Origin: Amblyomma americanum
Taxonomy: Eukaryota; Arthropoda; Arachnida; Ixodida; Ixodidae
Direction: 5' to 3'
Length of the DNA: 64,000 nucleotides
Assembly (NCBI RefSeq): GCF_052857255.1
Contig: NW_027526500.1
Coordinates: 930,001 to 994,000, forward strand
This document shows, one piece after another, positions 37,611 to 49,400 of the stretch (position 1 is the first letter of the stretch; every line of letters starts with the position of its first letter). Position numbers and translations under genes: made by a program. The notes under the pieces are model-generated. The model had not been told where the DNA came from. It saw nothing but the letters and a program-made list of their open reading frames with translations, and made no database searches.

Positions 37611-39914
37611 TTGACGCGTATCAGAGGAAAACTTGTAAAACCGATGTGTTGTGATTTAGCTCGTTTCGGTCTAAAACAGCTTGTTGCGTGGTATTATGCA
37701 CGAATACATGCTTTTCGCGCAGTTATAAAAGAAAAAGTTTTGACGCGTATCAGAGGAACACTTGTAAAACCGATGTGTTCAGGTATAGCTCGTTTTGGTA
37801 TAAAACCGCTTGTTTCGATGTTTTAAGCACGAATACATCTTTTCGCGCAGTTATAGAAGAAAACATTTTGACGCCTAATAGGGAGACTTGTAAAACCGAT
37901 GTGTTGTGATTTAGCTCGTTTCGGTCTAAAACAGCTTGTTTCGTTGTATTAAGCACGAATACATGCTTTTCGCGCAGTTATAAGAGAAAAAGTTTTGACG
38001 CGTATCAGAGGAACACTTGTAAAACCGATATGTTGTGATTTAGCTCGCTTCGGTCTAAAACAGCTTGTTTCGTTGTATTAAGCACGAATACAAGCTTTTC
38101 GCGCAGTTATAAGAGAAAAAGTTTTGACGCGTATCAGAGGAAAACTTGTAAAACCGATGTGTTCAGATTTAGCTCGTTTCGGTCTAAAACAGCTTGTTTC
38201 GTTGTATTAAGCACGAATACATGCTTTTCGCGCAGTTATAAGAGAAAAAGTTGACGCGTATCACGTGGATACTTGTAAAACCGATGTGTTCAGATATAGC
38301 TCGTTTTGGTATAAAACAGCTTGTTTCGTTGTTTTAAGCACGAATACAAGCCTTTCGCGCAGTTATAGAAGAAAAAGTTTTGACGCGTATTGAGGGACAC
38401 TTGTAAAACCGATGTGTTCAGATTTAGCTCATCTCGGTCTAAAACAGCTTGTTTCATTGTTTTAAGCACGAATACATGCTTTTCGCGCAGTTATAAGAGA
38501 AAAAGTTTAGACGCGTATCAGGGGAACACTTGTAAAACCGATGTGTTGTGATTTAGCTCGTTTCGGTCTAAAACAGCTTGTTTCGTTGTATTAAGCAAGA
38601 ATACATGCTTTTCGCGCTGTTATAAGAGAAAACGTTTTGACGCGTGTCACAGGGACACTTGTAAAACCGATGTGTTCTGATTTAGCTCGTTTTGGTATAA
38701 AACAACTTGTTTCGTTGTTTTAAGCAAGAATACATGCTTTTCGCGCAGTTATAGAAGGAAAAGTTTTGACGCGTATTAGAGACTTGTAAAACCGATGTGT
38801 TGTGATTAAGCTCGTTACGGTCTAAAACAGCTTGTTTCGTTGTTTTAAGCACGAATACATGCTTTTCGCGCAGTTATAGAAGAAAAAGTTTTGACGCGTA
38901 TTAGAGGTACACTTGTAAAACCGATGTGTTGTGATTTAGCTCGTTTCGGACTAAAACAGCTTGTTTCGTTGTTTTAAGCACGAATACATGCTTTTCGCGC
39001 AGTTATAAGAGAAAAAGTTTAGACGCGTATCAGGGGAACACTTGTAAAACCGATGTGTTGTGATTTAGCTCGTTTCGGACTAAAACAGCTTGTTTAGTTG
39101 TATTAGGCACGAATACATGCTTTTCGCGCAGTTTTAGAAGAAAAAGTTTTGACGCGTATTAGAGGGACACTTGTAAAACAGTTTTCAGATTTAGGTCATC
39201 TCAGTCTAAAACAACTTTTTTCGTTGTATTAAGCACGAATACATGCTTTTCGCACAGTTATAAGAGAAAAAGTTTTGACGCGTATCAGAGGAACACTTGT
39301 AAAACCGATGTGTTCTGATTTAGCTCGTTTCGGTCTAAAACCGCTTGTTTCGTTGTATTAAGCACGAATACATGCTTTTCGCGCAGTTATAAGAGAAAAA
39401 GTTTTGACGCGTATCAGAGGAACACTTGTAAAACCGATGTGTTCAGATTTACCTCGTTTCGGTCTAAAACAGCTTGTTTCGCTGGATTAATTACGAACAC
39501 ATGCTTTTCGCGCAGTTATAACAGAAAAAGTTTTGACGCGTGTCACAAGGACACTTGTAAAACCGATGTGTTCAGATTTAGCTCGTTTCGGTCTAAAACA
39601 GCTTGTTTCGTTGTATTAAGCACGAATACATGCTTTTCGCGCAGTTTTAGAAGAAAAAGTTTTGACGCGTATTAGAGGGACACTTGTTAAAGTTTTCAGA
39701 TTTAGGTCATCTCAGTCTAAAACAGCTTTTTTCGTTGTATTAAGCACGAATACATGCTTTTCGCACAGTTATAGGAGAAAAAGTTTTGACGCGTATCAGA
39801 GGAACACTTGTAAAACCGATGTGTTGTGATTCAGCTCGTTTCGGTCTAAAACAGCTTGTTTCGTTGTATTAAGCACGAATACAAGCTTTTCGCGCAGTTA
39901 TAAGAGAAAAAGTT
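37611..39914. repeat. Beta HOR unit, 18 monomers, 2,304 bp
   Basis: This unit runs from L to L and is the longer sister of 24,147-26,321, keeping separate J and K monomers. It contains the CTCGTTACGG monomer near 38,811 and the ATTAGAGGTAC and CTTGTTTAGTTG monomers that also occur in block T. A private CTTGTTGCGTGG occurs near 37,681. Confidence 0.85.
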
Positions 39915-41019
39915 TTGACGCGTATCAGAGGAAAACTTGTAAAACCGATGTGTTGTGATTTAGCTCGTTTCGGTCTAAAACAGCTTGTTTCGTGGTATTA
40001 TGCACGAATACATGCTTTTCGCGCAGTTATAAAAGAAAAAGTTTTGACGCGTATCAGAGGAACACTTGTAAAACCGATGTGTTCAGATATAGCTCGTTTT
40101 GGTATAAAACCGCTTGTTTCGATGTTTTAAGCACGAATACATCTTTTCGCGCAGTTATAGAAGAAAACATTTTGACGCCTAATAGGGAGACTTGTAAAAC
40201 CGATGTGTTGTGATTTAGCTCGTTTCGGTCTAAAACAGCTTGTTTCGTTGTATTAAGCACGAATACATGCTTTTCGCGCAGTTATAAGTGAAAAAGTTTT
40301 GACGCGTATCAGAGGAAAACTTGTAAAACCGATGTGTTGTGATTTACCTCGTTTCGGTCTAAAACAGCTTGTTTCGTTGGATTAATCACGAACACATGCT
40401 TTTCGCGCAGTTATAAGAGAAAAAGTTTTGACGCGTGTCACAAGAACACTTGTAAAACCGATGTGTTCAGATTTAGGTCATCTCAGTCTAAAACAGCTTT
40501 TTTCGTTGTATTAAGCACGAATACATGCTTTTCGCACAGTTATAAGAGAAAAAGTTTTGACGCGTATCAGAGGAACACTTGTAAAACCGATGTGTTGTGA
40601 TTTAGCTCGTTTCGGTCTAAAACAGCTTGTTTCGTTGGATTAATCACGAACACATGCTTTTCGCGCAGTTATAAGAGAAAAAGTTTTGACGCGTGTCACA
40701 AGAACACTTGTAAAACCGATGTGTTCAGATTTAGGTCATCTCAGTCTAAAACAGCTTTTTTCGTTGTATTAAGCACGAATACATGCTTTTCGCACAGTTA
40801 TAAGAGAAAAAGTTTTGACGCGTATCAGAGGAACACTTGTAAAACCGATGTGTTGTGATTTAGCTCGTTTCGGTCTAAAACAGCTTGTTTCGTTGTATTA
40901 AGCACGAATACAAGCTTTTCGCGCAGTTATAAGAGAAAAAGTTTTGACGCGTATCAGAGGAAAACTTGTAAAACCGATGTGTTCAGATTTAGCTCGTTTT
41001 GGTCTAAAACAGCTTGTTT

Positions 41020-42820
41020 CGTTGTATTAAGCACGAATACATGCTTTTCGCGCAGTTATAAGAGAAAAAGTTGACGCGTATTGAGGGACACTTGTAAAAC
41101 CGATGTGTCAGATTTAGCTCATCTCGGTCTAAAACAGCTTGTTTCGTTGTTTTAAGCACGAATACATGCTTTTCGCGCAGTTATAAGAGAAAAAGTTTTG
41201 ACGCGTATCAGAGGAACACTTGTAAAACCGATGTGTTGTGATTTAGCTCGTTTCAGACTAAAACAGCTTGTTTCATTGTTTTAAGCACGAATACATGCTT
41301 TTCGCGCAGTTATAAGAGAAAAAGTTTAGACGCGTATCAGGGGAACACTTGTAAAACCGATGTGTTGTGATTTAGCTCGTTTCGGTCTAAAACAGCTTGT
41401 TTCGTTGTATTAAGCAAGAATACATGCTTTTCGCGCTGTTATAAGAGAAAACGTTTTGACGCGTGTCACAGGGACACTTGTAAAACCGATGTGTTCTGAT
41501 TTAGCTCGTTTTGGTATAAAACAACTTGTTTCGTTGTTTTAAGAAAGAATACATGCTTTTCGCGCAGTTATAGAAGGAAAAGTTTTGACGCGTATTAGAG
41601 ACTTGTAAAACCGATGTGTTGTGATTAAGCTCGTTACGGTCTAAAACAGCTTGTTTCGTTGTTTTAAGCACGAATACATGCTTTTCGCGCAGTTATAGAA
41701 GAAAAAGTTTTGACGCGTATTAGAGGTACACTTGTAAAACCGATGTGTTGTGATTTAGCTCGTTTCGGACTAAAACAGCTTGTTTCGTTGTTTTAAGCAC
41801 GAATACATGGTTTTCGCGCAGTTATAAGAGAAAAAGTTTAGACGCGTATCAGGGGAACACTTGTAAAACCGATGTGTTGTGATTTAGCTCGTTTCGGACT
41901 AAAACAGCTTGTTTAGTTGTATTAGGCACGAATACATGCTTTTCGCGCAGTTTTAGAAGAAAAAGTTTTGACGCGTATTAGAGGGACACTTGTAAAACAG
42001 TTTTCAGATTTAGGTCATCTCAGTCTAAAACAACTTTTTTCGTTGTATTAAGCACGAATACATGCTTTTCGCACAGTTATAAGAGAAAAAGTTTTGACGC
42101 GTATCAGAGGAACACTTGTAAAACCGATGTGTTCTGATTTAGCTCGTTTCGGTCTAAAACCGCTTGTTTCGTTGTATTAAGCACGATTACATGCTTTTCG
42201 CGCAGTTATAAGAGAAAAAGTTTTGACGCGTATCAGAGGAACACTTGTAAAACCGATGTGTTCAGATTTACCTCGTTTCGGTCTAAAACAGCTTGTTTCG
42301 TTGGATTAAGCAGGAATACATGCTTTTCGCGCACTTATAAGAGAAAACGTTTTGACGCGTGTCACAGGGACACTTGTAAAACCGATGTGTTCTAATTTAG
42401 CTCGTTTCGGTCTAAAACAGCTTGTTTCGTTGTATTAAGCACGAATACATGCTTTTCGCGCAGTTATAAGAGAAAAAGTTTTGACGCGTATCAGAGGAAC
42501 ACTTGTAAAACCGATGTGTTCAGATTTACCTCGTTTCGGTCTAAAACAGCTTGTTCCGTTGTATTATACATGCTTTTCACGCAGTTATGAGAGAAAAAGT
42601 TTTGACGCGTGTCACAGGGACACTTGTGAAAACCTATGCTTTCAGATTTAGCTCGTTTCGGTCTAAAACAGCTTGTTTCGTTGTATTAAGCACGAATACA
42701 TGCTTTTCGCGCAGTTATAAGAGAAAAAGTTGACGCGTATCACGTGGATACTTGTAAAACCGATGTGTTCATATATAGCTCGTTTTGGTATAAAACAGCT
42801 TGTTTCGTTGTTTTAAGCAC
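41020..42820. repeat. 2,044-bp period HOR, copy 1 (region C)
   Basis: This copy shares the private 8-bp deletion GTATTATACATGC near 42,565, the CTTGTTCCGTTG change near 42,553 and GTGAAAACCTATGC near 42,628 with copy 2. Edges are approximate. Confidence 0.75.
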
Positions 42821-43063
42821 GAATACATGCTTTTCGCGCAGTTATAAGAGAAAAAGTTTTGACGCGTATCAGAGGAAAACTTGTAAAACCGATGTGTTCA
42901 GATTTAGCTCGTTTCGGTCTAAAACAGCTTGTTTCGTTGTATTAAGCACGAATACATGCTTTTCGCGCAGTTATAAGAGAAAAAGTTGACGCGTATCACG
43001 TGGATACTTGTAAAACCGATGTGTTCAGATATAGCTCGTTTTGGTATAAAACAGCTTGTTTCG

Positions 43064-44870
43064 TTGTTTTAAGCACGAATACAAGCCTTTCGCGCAGTTA
43101 TAGAAGAAAAAGTTTTGACGCGTATTGAGGGACACTTGTAAAACCGATGTGTTCAGATTTAGCTCATCTCGGTCTAAACAGCTTGTTTCGTTGTTTTAAG
43201 CACGAATACATGCTTTTCGCGCAGTTATAAGAGAAAAAGTTTTGACGCGTATCAGAGGAACACTTGTAAAACCGATGTGTTGTGATTTAGCTCGTTTCAG
43301 ACTAAAACAGCTTGTTTCATTGTTTTAAGCACGAATACATGCTTTTCGCGCAGTTATAACAGAAAAAGTTTAGACGCGTATCAGGCGAACACTTGTAAAA
43401 CCGATGTGTTGTGATTTAGCTCGTTTCGGTCTAAAACAGCTTGTTTCGTTGTATTAAGCAAGAATACATGCTTTTCACGCTGTTATAAGAGAAAACGTTT
43501 TGACGCGTGTCACAGGGACACTTGTAAAACCGATGTGTTCTGATTTAGCTCGTTTTGGTATAAAACAACTTGTTTCGTTGTTTTAAGCAAGAATACATGC
43601 TTTTCGCGCAGTTATAGAAGGAAAAGTTTTGACGCGTATTAGAGACTTGTAAAACCGATGTGTTGTGATTAAGCTTGTTACGGTCTAAAACAGCTTGTTT
43701 CGTTGTTTTAAGCACGAATACATGCTTTTCGCGCAGTTATAGAAGAAAAAGTTTTGACGCGTATTAGAGGTACACTTGTAAAACCGATGTGTTGTGATTT
43801 AGCTCGTTTCGGACTAAAACAGCTTGTTTCGTTGTTTTAAGCACGAATACATGCTTTTCGCGCAGTTATAAGAGAAAAAGTTTAGACGCGTATCAGGGGA
43901 ACACTTGTAAAACCGATGTGGGTTGATTTAGCTCGTTTCGGACTAAAACAGCTTGTTTAGTTGTATTAGGCACGAATACATGCTTTTCGCGCAGTTTTAG
44001 AAGAAAAAGTTTTGACGCGTATTAGAGGGACACTTGTAAAACAGTTTTCAGATTTAGGTCATCTCAGTCTAAAACAACTTTTTTCGTTGTATTAGGCACG
44101 AATACATGCTTTTCGCACAGTTATAAGAGAAAAAGTTTTGACGCGTATCAGAGGAACACTTGTAAAACCGATGTGTTCTGATTTAGCTCGTTTCGGTCTA
44201 AAACCGCTTGTTTCGTTGTATTAAGCACGAATACATGCTTTTCGCGCAGTTATAAGAGAAAAAGTTTTGACGCGTATCAGAGGAACACTTGTAAAACCGA
44301 TGTGTTCAGATTTACCTCGTTTCGGTCTAAAACAGCTTGTTTCGTTGGATTAAGCAGGAATACATGCTTTTCGCGCACTTATAAGAGAAAACGTTTTGAC
44401 GCGTGTCACAGGGACACTTGTAAAACCGATGTGTTCTGATTTAGCTCGTTTCGGTCTAAAACAGCATGTTTCGTTGTATTAAGCACGAATACATGCTTTT
44501 CGCGCAGTTATAAGAGAAAAAGTTTTGACGCGTATCAGAGGAACACTTGTAAAACCGATGTGTTCAGATTTACCTCGTTTCGGTCTAAAACAGCTTGTTC
44601 CGTTGTATTATACATGCTTTTCACGCAGTTATGAGAGAAAAAGTTTTGACGCGTGTCACAGGGACACTTGTGAAAACCTATGCTTTCAGATTTAGCTCGT
44701 TTCGGTCTAAAACAGCTTGTTTCGTTGTATTAAGCACGAATACATGCTTTTCGCGCAGTTATAAGAGAAAAAGTTGACGCGTATCACGTGGATACTTGTA
44801 AAACCGATGTGTTCATATATAGCTCGTTTTGGTATAAAACAGCTTGTTTCGTTGTTTTAACCACGAATAC
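43064..44870. repeat. 2,044-bp period HOR, copy 2 (region C)
   Basis: This copy has the same private deletion and substitutions as copy 1 (GTATTATACATGC near 44,609). It has its own changes too, such as GATGTGGGTTGATT near 43,915 and TTTTAACCACG near 44,857. After about 44,870 it leaves the copy-1 order and enters a GTTTAGACGCGTATCAGGGG monomer. Confidence 0.75.
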
Positions 44871-45667
44871 ATGCTTTTCGCGCAGTTATAAGAGAAAAAG
44901 TTTAGACGCGTATCAGGGGAACACTTGTAAAACCGATGTGTTGTGATTTAGCTCGTTTCGGACTAAAACAGCTTGTTTAGTTGTAATAAGCACGAATACA
45001 TGCTTTTCGCGCAGTTTTAGAAGAAAAAGTTTTGACGCGTATTAGAGGGACACGTAAAACAGTTTTCAGATTTAGGTCATCTCAGTCTAAAACAGCTTTT
45101 TTCGTTGTATTAAGCACGAATACATGCTTTTCGCGCAGTTATAAGAGAAAAAGTTTTGACGCGTATCAGAGGAACACTTGTAAAACCGATGTGTTGTGAT
45201 TTACCTCGTTTCGGTCTAAAACAGCTTGTTTCGCTGGATTAATTACGAACACAAGCTTTTCGCGCAGTTATAAGAGAAAAAGTTTTGACGCGTGTCACAA
45301 GGACACTTGTAAAACCGATGTGTTCAGATTTAGCTCGTTTCGGTCTAAAACAGCTTGTTTCGTTGTATTAAGCACGAATACATGCTTTTCGCGCAGTTTT
45401 AGAAGAAAAAGTTTTGACGCGTATTAGAGGGACACTTGTTAAAGTTTTCAAGATTTAGGTCATCTCAGTCTAAAACAGCTTTTTTCGTTGTATTAAGCAC
45501 GAATACATGCTTTTCGCACAGTTATAGGAGAAAAAGTTTTGACGCGTATCAGAGGAACACTTGTAAAACCGATGTGTTGTGATTCAGCTCGTTTCGGTCT
45601 AAAACAGCTTGTTTCGTTGTATTAAGCACGAATACAAGCTTTTCGCGCAGTTATAAGAGAAAAAGTT

Positions 45668-46439
45668 TTGACGCGTATCAGAGGAAAACTTGTAAAACCG
45701 ATGTGTTGTGATTTAGCTCGTTTCGGTCTAAAACAGCTTGTTTCGTGGTAATATGCACGAATACATGCTTTTCGCGCAGTTATAAAAGAAAAAGTTTTGA
45801 CGCGTATCAGAGGAACACTTGTAAAACCGATGTGTTCAGATATAGCTCGTTTTGGTATAAAACCGCTTGTTTCGATGTTTTAAGCACGAATACATCTTTT
45901 CGCGCAGTTATAGAAGAAAACATTTTGACGCCTAATAGGGAGACTTGTAAAACCGATGTGTTGTGATTTAGCTCGTTTCGGTCTAAAACAGCTTGTTTCG
46001 TTGTATTAAGCACGAATACATGCTTTTCGCGCAGTTATAAGTGAAAAAGTTTTGACGCGTATCAGAGGAAAACTTGTAAAACCGATGTGTTGTGATTTAC
46101 CTCGTTTCGGTCTAAAACAGCTTTTTTCGTTGTATTAAGCACGAAGACATGCTTTTCGCACAGTTATAAGAGAAAAAGTTTTGACGCGTATCAGAGGAAC
46201 ACTTGTAAAACCGATGTGTTGTGATTTAGCTCGTTTCGGTCTAAAACAGCTTGTTTCGTTGGATTAATCACGAACACATGCTTTTCGCGCAGTTATAAGA
46301 GAAAAAGTTTTGACGCGTGTCACAGGAACACTTGTAAAACCGATGTGTTCAGATTTAGGTCATCTCAGTCTAAAACAGCTTTTTTCGTTGTATTAAGCAC
46401 GAATACATGCTTTTCGCACAGTTATAAGAGAAAAAGTTT
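45668..46439. repeat. L-type block at the C/D junction
   Basis: It starts with an L monomer in which CGTGGTATTATG has become CGTGGTAATATG. It continues through the CCGCTTGTTTCGATG and AATAGGGAG monomers as in alpha and beta units. Shortly before 46,440 it passes into the D HOR. The same junction is repeated at 62,077-62,720. Confidence 0.75.
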
Positions 46440-49400
46440 TGACGCGTATCAGAGGAACACTTGTAAAACCGATGTGTTGTGATTTAGCTCGTTTCGGTCT
46501 AAAACAGCTTGTTTCGTTGTATTAAGCACGAATACAAGCTTTTCGCGCAGTTATAAGAGAAAAAGTTTTGATGCGTATAAGAGAAAAACTTGTAAAACCG
46601 ATGTGTTGTGACTAAGCTCGTTTCGGTCTAAAACAGCTTGTTTCGTGGTATTAAGCACGAATACATGCTTTTCGCGCAGTTATAAGAGAAAAAGTTTTGA
46701 CGCGTATCAGAGGAACACTTGTAAAACCGATGTGTTCAGATTTACCTCGTTTCGGTCTAAAACAGCTTGTTTCGTTGGATTAAGCAGGAATACATGCTTT
46801 TCGCGCATTTATAAGAGAAAAAGTTTTGACGCGTATCACGTGGATACTTGTAAAACCGATGTGTTGTGATTTAGCTCGTTTCGGTCTAAAACAGCTTGTT
46901 TCGTTGTATTAAGCAAGAATACATGCTTTTCACGCAGTTATAAGAGAAAAAGTTTTGACGCGTATCAGAGGAAAACTTGTAAAACCGATGTGTTGTAATT
47001 TACCTCGTTTCGGTCTAAAACAGCTTGTTTCGTTGGATTAATCACGAACACATGCTTTTCGCGCAGTTATAAGAGAAAAAGTTTTGACGCGTGTCACAAG
47101 GACATTTGTAAAACCGATGTGTTCAGATTTAGCTCGTTTCGGTCTAAAACAGCTTGTTTCGTTGTATTAAGCACGAATACATGCTTTTCGCGCAGTTTTA
47201 GAAGAAAAAGTTTTGACGCCTATTAGAGGGGCACTTGTTAAAGTTCTCAGATTTAGGTCATCTCAGTCTAAAACAGCTTTTTTCGTGTTATTAAGCACGA
47301 ATACATGCTTTTCGCACAGTTATAAGAGAAAAAGTTTTGACGCGTATCAGAGGAACACTTGTAAAACCGATATGTTGTGATTTAGCTCGTTTCGGTCTAA
47401 AACAGCTTGTTTCGTTGTATTAAGCACGAATGCATGCTTTTCGCGCAGTTATAAGAGAAAAAGTTTTGACGCGTATCAGAGGAACACTTGTAAAACCGAT
47501 GTGTTGTGATTTAGCTCGTTTCAGACTAAAACAGCTTGTTTCATTGTTTTAAGCACGAATACATGCTTTTCGCGCAGTTATAAGAGAAAAAGTTTAGACG
47601 CGTATCAGGGGAACACTTGTAAAACCGATGTGTTGTGATTTAGCTCGTTTCGGTCTAAAACAGCTTGTTTCGTTGTATTAAGCAAGAATACATGCTTTTC
47701 GCGCTGTTATAAGAGAAAACGTTTTGACGCGTGTCACAGGGTCACTTGTAAAACCGATGTGTTCTGATTTAGCTCGTTTCGGTCTAAAACAGCTTGTTTC
47801 GTTGTATTAAGCACGAATACATGCTTTTCGCGCAGTTATAAGAGAAAAAGTTTTGACGCGTATCAGAGGAACACTTGTAAAACCGATGTGTTCAGATTTA
47901 CCTCGTTTCGGTCTAAAACAGCTTGTTTCGTTGGATTAAGCAGGAATACATGCTTTTCGCGCACTTATAAGAGAAAAAGTTTTGACGCGTATCACGTGGA
48001 TACTTCTAAAACCGATGTGTTGTGATTTAGCTCGTTTCGGTCTAAAACAGCTTGTTTCGTTGTATTAAGCAAGAATACATGGTTTTCACGCAGTTATGAG
48101 AGAAAAAGTTTTGACGCGTGTCACAGGGACACTTGTAAAACCGATGTGTTCAGATTTAGCTCGTTTCGGTCTAAAACAGCTTGTTTCGTTGTATTAAGCA
48201 CGAATACATGCTTTTCGCGCAGTTATAAGAGAAAAAGTTGACGCGTATTGAGGGACACTTGTAAAACCGATGTGTTCAGATTTAGCTCATCTCGGTCTAA
48301 AACAGCTTGTTTCGTTGTTTTAAGCACGAATACATGCTTTTCGCGCAGTTATAAGAGAAAAAGTTTTGACGCGTATCAGAGGAACACTTGTAAAAGCGAT
48401 GTGTTGTGATTTCGCTCGTTTCAGACTAAAACAGCTTGTTTCGTTGTTTTAAGCACGAATACATGCTTTTCGCGCAGTTATGAGACAAAGTTTAGACGCG
48501 TATCAGGGGAACACTTGTAAAACCGATGTGTTGTGATTTAGCTCGTTTCGGTCTAAAACAGCTTGTTTCGTTGTATTAAGCAAGAATACATGCTTTTCAC
48601 GCAGTTATGAGAGAAAAAGTTTTGACGCGTGTCACAGGGACACTTGTAAAACCGATGTGTTCAGATTTAGCTCGTTTCGGTCTAAAACAGCTTGTTTCGT
48701 TGTATTAAGCACGAATACATGCTTTTCGCGCAGTTATAAGAGAAAAAGTTTTGACGCGTATCAGAGGAACACTTGTAAAACCGATGTGTTGAGATTTACC
48801 TCGTTTCGGTCTAAAACAGCTTGTTTCGTTGGATTAAGCAGGAATAAATGCTTTTCGCGCACTTATAAGAGAAAAAGTTTTGACGCGTATCGCGTGGATA
48901 CTTCTAAAACCGATGTGTTGTGATTTAGCTCGTTTCGGTCTAAAACAGCTTGTTTCGTTGTATTAAGCAAGAATACATGCTTTTCACGCAGTTATGAGAG
49001 AAAACGTTTTGACGCGTGTCACAGGGACACTTCTAAAACCGATGTGTTCAGATTTAGCTCATCTCGGTCTAAAACAGCTTGTTTCGTTGTTTTAAGCACG
49101 AATACATGCTTTTCGCGCAGTTATAAGAGAAAAAGTTTTGACGCGTATCAGAGGAACACTTGTAAAAGCGATGTGTTGTGATTTCGCTCGTTTCGGTCTA
49201 AAACAGCTTGTTTCGTTGGATTAATCACGAACACATGCTTTTCGCGCAGTTATAAGAGAAAAAGTTTTGACGCGTGTCACAAGGACACTTGTAAAACCGA
49301 TGTGTTCAGATTTAGCTCGTTTCGGTCTAAAACAGCTTGTTTCGTTGTATTAAGCACGAATACATGCTTTTCGCGCAGTTTTAGAAGAAAAAGTTTTGAC

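Larger units (their letters stand above)
39915..45667. repeat. Region C: rearranged beta-type block with a doubled 2,044-bp unit
   Basis: About 45 monomers separate the L monomer at 39,915 from the next recognisable L at 45,668. The GTCACAAGAAC dimer recurs after 258 bp (40,441 and 40,699). Two copies of a 16-monomer unit follow at an offset of 2,044 bp; landmark ACAACTTG lies at 41,521 and 43,565. They are annotated separately. Confidence 0.78.

Noticed and set aside
48841..48850. AATAAA polyadenylation signal in GGAATAAATGC monomers (also near 50,894 and 54,233)
   Set aside because: It is a single-base variant of the usual GGAATACATGC in one monomer class, with no gene or downstream element nearby.
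48657..48923. Repetitive open reading frames of 60-98 codons on both strands, with a 43-residue period (for example CFVVLSTNTCFSRSYKRKS)
   Set aside because: The period is 129/3. The same peptides recur throughout the window in opposite strands and overlapping frames, and they end wherever TTCAG becomes TTGTG (stop TGA) or a class indel shifts frame. There is no start context, codon bias or longer frame. They are read-through of the satellite, not genes.
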